Below, piece after piece: positions 43,165-64,000 of a stretch of 64,000 nt of DNA; position 1 is the first letter of the stretch; every line of letters begins with the position of its first letter. Both the position numbers and the translations under genes were made by a program. The DNA lies in contig JAWRVZ010000025.1 of the NCBI GenBank assembly GCA_037043235.1, positions 5,564,501 to 5,628,500 on the forward strand, given 5' to 3'. The notes below the pieces were generated by a model that saw nothing but the letters and a program-made list of their open reading frames with translations, did no database searches and was not told the DNA's origin. The stretch is from Rhodeus uyekii. Its lineage: Eukaryota > Chordata > Actinopteri > Cypriniformes > Acheilognathidae.

Positions 43165-46100
43165 CATGAGGGTCCATAAGGGATGAGTAAATAATTGATT
43201 AAAATGTTTTTAATTCTAGTTGTTTCTGCAGAGGAGAAAGTATTTTTTTAATTACAGAGCAGCATTCATTTTTATGAACTGGTGTATGAAAGAAATATCA
43301 CACCTGCAATCGTGCTGTAGTACGGAATATTAGCATTATTACGTGTGCAATATTGCTCAATTCTAATATTTCTCAGCCAATAACGAAAATGTTTATTGGC
43401 TTTTTGTATCGGCCAACATATTCTATATTTTTGTGTCCCTAGTAAACCGTATCCATATTATTCTTGCACAGTTTCACTTGTACAAACAATCTCTTTAACA
43501 TAATTAATGCCACACATCAGTACGTATGCCACATGCAACTGGTTTATTATACTGGCTAACTACACTGCTCGCTCTTATAATGCTGCGCTGGCCCTTGCCG
43601 CACATGCTGACAGGACATTTGCTCATTGTTATGGCAGCAGTTTCCATGGCGCTGTCACTGCCAGTGAAGGAAACGTGATAAACTTGCCTGGATGGCTTCT
43701 TCTGTCCACACATCCACAGCCATTCGTTTTCTGCAGTGCCTCCGCGGACTCAACAGTCTGCTCAGCTCTTGTGACATGAGTTCTGGTATATATAAATGTA
43801 CATATTTTGGTGCTTTATCTGTTTAAAGTATTTTACATGGAGCCTTTGATGCCAGAATGCTCGATTTTGAAGAAGGATCCCTTTACTTGACCTTGAGACC
43901 CAGCGCTGTATCATGCCTGTCAGTTTGGCCAACTGCAGTTGGCAAGTGTCTTCAGTGAAAGAGTGTTTCTGTGGCAGGATTCCTGCTATTCTGCCTCACC
44001 CTGGACAGCTGTGTGTGACAGACCCATGGCTTCTTTCTTCAGCTGTCCCTACTTGCTGCCGCCTCAGATTTCATGCTGCTTGTGTCAAGGTGAAAATGAC
44101 TTCAAAAGATGACACGCGTTCAGCTGCTGCTGTGATGGTGTGCGGTGAACCGAGTGTGCAGATACCAGAGTTGTTTTTCTTGGCCTGTGTCATTATGTCC
44201 CAGTTGAAATTATAAACAAAATGTGTGAATGATTAATAATTGTCTGGATACTGCAATACAGAGTCTATGAAGGTGAGCTGTGGTACAGGAGTTATTGTTG
44301 GTGAAAACTAAAAATAGTTTTAAGTTGAAGTACTAATATGACTAAATAGAAATATATTTATATATAAACAAAAGCACATAACATAATTACTAAAACTTAA
44401 GTTGAAATGAAAACCGAAAATGTAAAGATTAAGGCTAATTTAAATACAATAAAAGTATGGAAATAATACTAAAATATTAAAATATCATTTTAATCCTGAG
44501 ACTGAATCAACACAGTGTGTGCAGAATAATCTATTATATTATTGCATTATTATAATATTGATTTTAAATATTTAATTCAATCATTTAATTTTAATAACAT
44601 TTAGTAAGATTCAAATAAATGTTCTGTCAGATATTAATCATATTTGATAGTAAATATTATAACGCATTGAGAATTGAGTTTGTTTATAATGTAATTGTGG
44701 AATAATTAGTAATAAAAAGGGAAATTTATGCATCAATAATTTCATCAGAATAAAGAATTCAGTCCAAGCTTCCTGAAAGTGTTGAAACTAAACAAATATA
44801 TTAGCAGGTGACTTGCATTACTAAGCTCTGGTTGATATTCTGTATAAATATAGTTTTTTTTTACACAATGTATTGCACGTTTATCCGTTTCAGGGGACTC
44901 CTTCACGCAGTTCAGGTTCTCTGATGAGAAGGACTGGGAGATGGACTCACTGGCAAAAAATCAGGTGCATGATCAGCCATTTCTCAAGTCACGAAATATT
45001 AAGATTTACTTTTATGTTTTCCAATGCAAATATTGAGTTCTAAGTATTTAGAGGAAATATTTTCTCCTGATTTATTGTGACTTCTAGATTCCAGCTCTTT
45101 TTATAGACTTGCCAGCTTTAACCCAGTCACTTCAAGAGCTTCCCCTGCACACCAAACTGAACCTGGAGGCTGAACTTCTTCAGGTTGATGAACTGAAATT
45201 GAAATACTTTGAAATTCTAGTATTAGTGAAGTATGATGTACTAGAGCTTTAATATGTTTCAGGTGACGACTCCTGTTGAACTGCCGCCTGTGTCCGTCCC
45301 TCACAGAACCGACTCGACACTGAAAGCTCCTCCGGCAGGCCGAGGGTCAGGCCTGGGCATTTCCTGCAATGTGAAGCCTGTTTCAAGTACCACAGCGTCA
45401 CCCTGTGTCTCCACAGCCGTCCCTACTGCCACGGATGATGCTGACCAGGAGCTCGACCTTCTCCTCAGCTTGCAGAGACCAGTCACAGAACTTTGTTCAG
45501 TTGAATCTGACTCTTCAGCCGATGATATGGTGAACACCCCAACTCAAGGTATTTATATTAATTGGTATTGTAAAATGGTTTTTCTACAGGCGTGACTAAA
45601 TATACGTTATCAGCAAGATGGTAGAAATCCGTTCATTTCTTGTCTATTACCACCCACTGCTATTTATGAGAACAATGGAAATAAACGCAATTATAATGTG
45701 GGTGAGCGTTGGTTTAGAGTGACGATATTGTATTGCAATAGTAGCACATTTAAGTTACTACCGAATACAGAGTAATTGAAAATGTTTAATGAAAATATCT
45801 GGTTCTTGTGACATGTGAAGGCCAAGTATGACAACTTCCATACTTGGAATTTGTCCTCTGCATTTAACCCATCCAAGTTAGTGCACAAACATTAGGAGTA
45901 GTGAGTAGTGAACACACACTGCAAACCGTGACATGTACCCGGAGAAGATGGTTACATTTAAAATAGGTACAAAATAGATGCAGGAGATGATAAAACGTAC
46001 TAATAATCATACCCAGCATATATGTAAAACGTTATCTGACAGGGAGAAAGAGGAGGCCCAAAGAAAGGGCACCTGAGGAAAAGAGCAGAGAAAAGAACCA

Positions 46101-47109
46101 AGAGCAACAGTTCAGTCTTCTTTTATACCTTCCTTGACCATGTCACTGAAACCACAAGCGAGACATTCAAACTGACCAGTCAGATAATTACACTATACTA
46201 AAGATGTAACAATTCGTATTGTCAATTTTTTAAACCGTGTTTGAGGGTCCCGAAATCAGATTAATTTTCGTTAGAGTTCACGTAAATAATAAGTTCAAAC
46301 TACATTGTGCTGAATTATTTTAATACCAGTGTCTTTTTGGCACTTTATAAATAATCACACTGCTGTTCAAAAGTTTGGGGTCAGCAAGATTAATAAATTA
46401 GTAGTTGTATTCATTAGTGACAATTTATTGATCAAATGTGGATAAAAATTCAAATGCTGTTCTTTTCCACTTTCAATTCATAAAATCCCCAAAACTAAAA
46501 TCAAAGTACCGGTATGGTATCCACAAAGACATTAAGCAGCGCAATTGTTTTCAACATTAATAACTGGAGATTGGAGTAATGGCTACTGACAATGGAGCTT
46601 TATCGCAAAAATAAATTACATTTTAAAATATATTCAAATACAATGTAGTTTTGATCAAAGAAATGTCTTGGTAAGAATTAGAGATTTCTATCAAAAAGAA
46701 TAAAATTAGCGGATATAACTATAGTAATAGCCTTTATTTTTGTAAAATTTGTCATGAATTCTATTGCAGATTGAAAATATCCTCTGAAGTGTTTAAGGAT
46801 TATATGTGTATCAATAGTGTATGTATTGACAACTTTTTTTAATGAACTATCTTAAGTTTTCATTTTGTTGAACTGCTTTATGTGCATAAATCCTCTAGCT
46901 TTACAAGAGATAGATTTAAAGTAGCTTCCTGAACATGGTGTACAAATTTGATTTTTATCAACTCAACAGGTTCAGAGGAAGAAGAGGGAGAAAATCAAAT
47001 AGTTAATATGAACGAGACAAAACCAGAAGTGGAGAGTGAACCTGAACCTATGAGGCAGGATGTGACGGAGGAGGATCTGGAGGACTGGTTGGACAGCATG
47101 ATCTCCTGA
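31499..47109 (+). CDS. aven: Apoptosis and caspase activation inhibitor AVEN, 6 exons
   Basis: Exons 31499-31714, 32521-32698, 44894-44964, 45088-45183, 45263-45548 and 46970-47109 join in phase to 328 aa (human 362). The N-terminal 65 residues are an RG/RGG-rich, basic low-complexity tract. The conserved core follows: SRRKLESNWDRYEE, QRGTDYHVLLTSAGDSFTQFRF and KDWEMDSL, then LQELPLHTKLNLEAELLQV. Exon 5 carries QELDLLLSLQRPV. The C-terminus EEDLEDWLDSMIS is the family signature. Known role: human AVEN binds Bcl-xL and Apaf-1 and dampens caspase activation, activates ATM, and its RGG box binds G-quadruplex RNA. Intron 2 is about 12.2 kb and full of repeats. Intron 1 holds a tandem duplication. 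The gene is tail to tail with ryr3 and head to head with chrm5. Confidence 0.93.
31757..32375 (+). repeat. Two-copy direct tandem duplication (period about 316 bp) in aven intron 1
   Basis: The sequence from about 31757 to 32072 is repeated at about 32073 to 32375. Anchors are GCCGAAGTGCCACAGTTACTG at 31763 against GCCGAAATGCCACAGTTACTG at 32079, both followed by ATAATGCCATTATTATAG. Later anchors are TTTGCCATAAAACTCAACCA and TTCTTTAGGAACATTACTGT. The copies differ by scattered substitutions and a few small indels. Confidence 0.85.
33035..33345 (+). repeat. Family A copy in aven intron 2
   Basis: It contains GTATGCATTAAATTGATAAA, AATATTAGGCAGCACAACTG, then TCTGAAGGATCATGTGACAC and GCTGAAAATT. 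The 3' third is deleted, jumping to GTGAGCATAAGAGACTTC. Confidence 0.65.
37360..37605 (+). repeat. Family A copy in aven intron 2
   Basis: It contains GAGCAGCAAGCTGTTTTCAA, GAAGGGTTTTGTGACACTGA and AATAAATTACAGTTTAAAAT, ending in TTTTGATCAAATAACTGCAG. Confidence 0.6.
38698..39078. mobile_element. pogo/Tigger-like MITE in aven intron 2
   Basis: The ends are CAGTGATCCCTCGTTTATTG and, reverse-complemented, CAGTAATCCCGCATCACTTC. A TA target duplication is present on both sides (38696-38697 and 39079-39080). The 381-base element is non-coding. CAGTGATCCCTCGTTTAT is the classic Tigger terminus. Confidence 0.85.
42248..42506. repeat. Long inverted repeat: 124-bp arms, 11-base loop
   Basis: The left arm 42248-42371 and right arm 42383-42506 pair without a gap around an 11-base loop. 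Counting by eye gives 12 mismatches in 124 pairs (about 90%), several of which would be G-U pairs in RNA. Runs of perfect pairing include CAGGTCATTTCCTCCCAGAG and TTTGCATTTTCAAGGGC. It lies in aven intron 2, so it is transcribed with aven and could fold as a long hairpin. It could be a foldback transposon or a locus giving endogenous siRNAs. No coding match is recognised. Confidence 0.9.
43123..43163 (+). repeat. (GT)n microsatellite in aven intron 2
   Basis: About 20 uninterrupted GT units after a T run. Confidence 0.95.
46362..46680 (+). repeat. Family A copy in aven intron 5
   Basis: It begins CTGTTCAAAAGTTTGGGGTC, the terminal sequence of the family, and runs through TTAAGCAGCGCAATTGTTTT to AATAAATTACATTTTAAAAT. 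Confidence 0.7.
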
Positions 47110-48299
47110 CTTGACACGGCTGTAGATTACTTCAGCACATGCAAGCTTTGCTAATGCTGACAGCGCTTGTTCTGGGTGGACTGTGAGTATAGTATACGAT
47201 GAGGTCTTATAATAGCAAAGACTAGTTCAGTCATGTGGAATATAAAATGCTTCATCAATATATTATTCCTAAAAATGCTGATGTTTTCAGATCATCATTC
47301 GTCAGATTAAATGCAGCTAAGGCCAGCTGGGATTTATTGCATTCGCTACTTTATTTTCGTTCCCCCTGCTCAAAACAAATGCACAAAGCCACTACGTACA
47401 TACAAATGGCCATACAGTAGCAGTTTACAATATTATTTGTTTCAATAGTTTTATCATTGTTGTCCTTGAATATAGACTTCCATTGTTTTGCAAACGTACT
47501 TCATAAATGATCAGGCAGACACGATTTCAGTTATTTAACCTTAATCAAACATTTAAAAAAGCGGTGAGCACCTTTACTCTTAAACCATCAACTGAAGCTA
47601 CAAAACTATTAACCCAGGGGAGACGGTTAGTGATAATCTAAACTAAAATGCAAACTAGCAAATCATATGAGCGGGAACCAAATGTTTGCATAGTCTCTTG
47701 TTATAAGGCACTTTGCTGTATGAGAAACATCTAGTGGACTGAAGCAGATGATCTATACATTTCTCATTCCGCCAGTCAGATTACCGTCCTTAAAGGCATT
47801 GCACATTCTTCATAGTATTTTTGTTGCTGTTGTTGTTTTTTTTTTTTAATCAAACAGGCATAAATTGTGTTTGGCACTCAGAAGGTATTCTTGTGCATAT
47901 TTGTGTAGACGTTCATTCAACACATCAATAACATATATATGGTAACATCTCATCTCACAAGGTCATGTGCATTTGTGAGCTAAGCAAATGAGGCAATTTC
48001 CCATGTGTTTTTTTGTTTTATCAAACATGGCTTGTGTCTTAATTTGGCAATGTGTGCTACATGTTTGTTTGTTTTCCTCAATGTTGTACTTGAGTTCACA
48101 TTTTTCGGTATGTCGCTAGAAACGGCTGTTTTTTTTTTTTTTGTTGATTGGATGAATCAGTGAGCAGCATTTGATGAGATCTAGTTTAGGATGTTGTGTT
48201 CAGCCTACATAAGATCCTGAAATCCATAATAGTAGGAGCTCATGTAGGTTGAAGCATGTTATTTCTATCATATTTGGACTGAGGAAAACAGTATGTCTT
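47110..48299. other. Convergent 3' UTR region of aven and ryr3
   Basis: The stop codons of aven (+) and ryr3 (-) are 1.19 kb apart. Both 3' UTRs must share this stretch and may overlap. No clear AATAAA follows aven soon after its stop. On the minus strand TTTATT at about 47334 and 47349 could end ryr3 transcripts within the aven 3' UTR. T-rich runs occur at about 47833-47850 and 48128-48141. Confidence 0.4.
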
Positions 48300-62199
<13,900 letters not shown>

Positions 62200-63680
62200 C
62201 TACAGGAAGAGCCACTGAAGTTATAAAAACTGCATTTTTCCACAATCTGTTGATCACCAGCTTTCTCTCCATCTCTCTTTGACCCCACACAAGCAAATGT
62301 GAACTTTTTTTTAAGCTATAATCAGAGATAAAACTTGGTTTCTTTGACAGCATATATATTTCATAAGCACACTCACCAGTCAAAATCAAAGTAAACCAAA
62401 TGCCAATGCACTACGATCACCCTCTCTCTCAAACCATGCTCATCTGCTCTATTACCAGTGTTCTGCTAAATTCAGAATTTAAGAAGTAGCTCCCTTTTAA
62501 TTAATCTGTTAATTTTAGTTCAATAGGCTAATTATACAGCGTATAATAATATATATATATTTCATAAGGATGATTCATTGGAATTTGAAATAAGAAAATG
62601 GAGTTATTGAATTGCAATACAAAAATGAAAACAAAATAAATTTAAAAAAGATCAATTTGTGGTGTCTGATATTTTGAACAGGTAAATCATAGCTGTCAGG
62701 CATATAAAGTATACATTAAAGTCAACATCATCTAATGTTCCTGGAAATATCTAATGTTGCATGTGCGATAACATTTATGTACAATTCATACTGAAAAAAT
62801 TAAATGTATATAAAAAAACTACTATGAATTCATTCCAATTCTATTTCCTTGAAACCAAATTATAATTAATATCTTGCTAAAACTTTAGGAGCTAGATTCT
62901 CAATTCTAAATGGTGCACAACCCTGAACAAATAACTTCTACAGTGTTACAAATGAAACCATTACACCACATACATCAGAAAACCTTGTTCAAAAAATCTA
63001 AGGAAAATCTGTTCTCCTCACTATGAGAATAAACATTATATAAATACATGACACTTTATGCAAATTAGTTTCATTCCAGTCATTTTCAGCATTACGACTC
63101 CAATACTTTGCTTCATGGTCTTGTGACAAGAGGCTCCAGATTTAAATTAGACATGCAGATATTTTACACAAAGACACACTTAAATGTAATCGAGATCAGT
63201 GTCTCTCTGTTCAGGTCCCATGAAGCCACTTTAAATCAACATTTTAAAACTTTTTTCTTTTCCAAAAGAAAGAAACTATTGCTATGTTACTTTATTTGGA
63301 TCAGATATGCTGCACAACTGGGTAAAATTTGTTGGATCCTGGACATCCACTGGGCCTCAGCTGAGAAACACTTGTTTGGATGACATAGTGGTCTGACCAT
63401 GGTCAATGGGGTCTGGTAGGATGCACCAGCATTACACAAGGACCAATGACCAGCTCAAGATAAACATGCAAATTCACACGAAGACACGGCAATGGTAATG
63501 GCTTTGCAGTGTATGTTACGTACTGATGTAAATTAGCATTCTAAAAAATATTAAATATTAATAAAAGGGTGTCCAATTGTCAATGGTTTCCATTAATAAC
63601 AATAGTATGAATTTATTCTGTTAAATATTTCATTGGTGTTCAAAATATTTCCAGATTATTAATGAACAACTATATTCTGA
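62200..63680 (-). other. ryr3: ryr3 intron, right side of window
   Basis: No exon in correct phase (phase 0 at its 3' end) that fits the RyR3 residues before KSHLTVVEE is present, so the next upstream exon lies beyond 64,000 or was missed. About 62560-62820 repeats, with divergence, sequence also present at about 61110-61390 (TGTCTGACATTTTGAACAGG / TGTCTGATATTTTGAACAGG and CATCATCTAATGTTCCTGGA). Confidence 0.5.
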
Positions 63681-63689
63681 TTTAAGACG

Positions 63690-64000
63690 CACAAATCAGG
63701 AGGGTCGATTTAGAGCGCAGACTAAACTTTAGGTGAGACATGATCTCTACATGAGGTGAACATGCCACCGACTCTCACAACAGAGACTTACGAAAGAAAG
63801 ACGACACCCAAAGAACAAAGCAGAGCGTCGCGGGAAACGTCCGCCCCTCTTACCACAGCTGCGCTGAAACGGACTGCTTTTCTAGTGAGATGGCGGGGAC
63901 TGAGGCTCAGCCGAAACTCATGCATGCCTTGGCTGCTGTGCCTCGGTCGGTAGTTTGTCACGCAACCAGCTGAGCTGAACACAGGCCAGGATGAGTACAT
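63690..64000 (+). promoter_or_regulatory. CpG-richer, promoter/first-exon-like stretch
   Basis: From about 63780 the sequence becomes much richer in CpG than its surroundings. It contains GTGAGATGGCGGGGACTGAG at about 63885, a good start context. The frame from ATG at 63890 encodes MAGTEAQPKLMHALAAVPRS and then either reaches a stop seven residues later or splices at a possible GTAGTT donor. I do not recognise the peptide. It could be the first exon of an unknown + strand gene inside the ryr3 intron, or a fragment of a repeat. Confidence 0.3.

Larger units (their letters stand above)
32699..44893 (+). other. aven: aven intron 2 (12.2 kb)
   Basis: No supported coding exon is found between exon 2 and exon 3. 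The contents I can name are dispersed MITE-family copies (about 33035-33345, 37360-37605, 39160-39320), a poly-C run (35899-35913), a short CTG run (about 36669-36689), a pogo-like MITE (38698-39078), a long stem-loop (42248-42506) and a GT microsatellite (about 43123-43163). The stretches 36,360-37,050, 37,650-38,600 and 43,500-44,200 look less repetitive and could contain conserved non-coding elements, but nothing in the sequence proves it. Confidence 0.6.

Noticed and set aside
63788..64000. Minus-strand 70-codon frame as the next upstream ryr3 exon
   Set aside because: The reading NYRPRHSSQGMHEFR only superficially resembles the RyR segment YNLPRHRS. The rest does not match and the phase and splice sites do not fit.

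Overview
This is vertebrate nuclear DNA, most likely from a cyprinid (carp-family) fish. The genes are split by GT-AG introns. The protein products match vertebrate families, with muscarinic M5 and the ryanodine receptor C-terminus read almost residue by residue. The non-coding sequence is AT-rich and full of teleost-type repeats: Tc1, hAT and pogo elements, tRNA-derived SINE pieces and long (GT)n tracts. Species and chromosome cannot be fixed from the sequence.

The window has two halves. From 1 to about 20,300 I find no gene I can name. It holds a solo-LTR-like element with target duplication (2778-3131), a LINE fragment (about 7290-7445), a second LTR-like piece (about 9440-9702), a pogo/Tigger-like element (9800-10727) and a Tc1-like transposase relic (14004-15110). 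A hAT-like MITE has inserted into the Tc1 relic.

From 20,320 to the right edge lie five genes in the order katnbl1 (+), emc7 (+), chrm5 (-), aven (+), ryr3 (-). This is the gene order of human 15q14 read in reverse (KATNBL1, EMC7, CHRM5, AVEN, RYR3), so the block is an old vertebrate synteny. I rebuilt each coding sequence exon by exon, and every junction keeps phase: katnbl1 9 coding exons/307 aa, emc7 5 exons/237 aa, chrm5 1 coding exon/507 aa, aven 6 exons/328 aa, and ryr3 the last 29 exons/1325 aa. The ryr3 5' part lies beyond position 64,000.

The genes do not form a pathway. katnbl1 encodes a katanin (microtubule-severing) regulator, emc7 an ER membrane-insertase subunit, chrm5 an acetylcholine GPCR, aven an RGG-rich apoptosis regulator, and ryr3 an ER/SR calcium-release channel. 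chrm5 and aven are head to head, and the chrm5 5' UTR is spliced, so its promoter may lie near or inside aven. emc7/chrm5 and aven/ryr3 are tail to tail.

The main points of interest are a 124-bp-arm, ungapped, about 90% matched hairpin in aven intron 2 (42248-42506), three nested transposons in one ryr3 intron (52957-53860), an in-frame 18-nt ryr3 microexon matching the known RyR1 ASII alternative exon, a GC-AG intron in ryr3, and a CpG-richer, promoter-like stretch with an ATGGCGG start at the right edge. I do not see a clearly new biological system.
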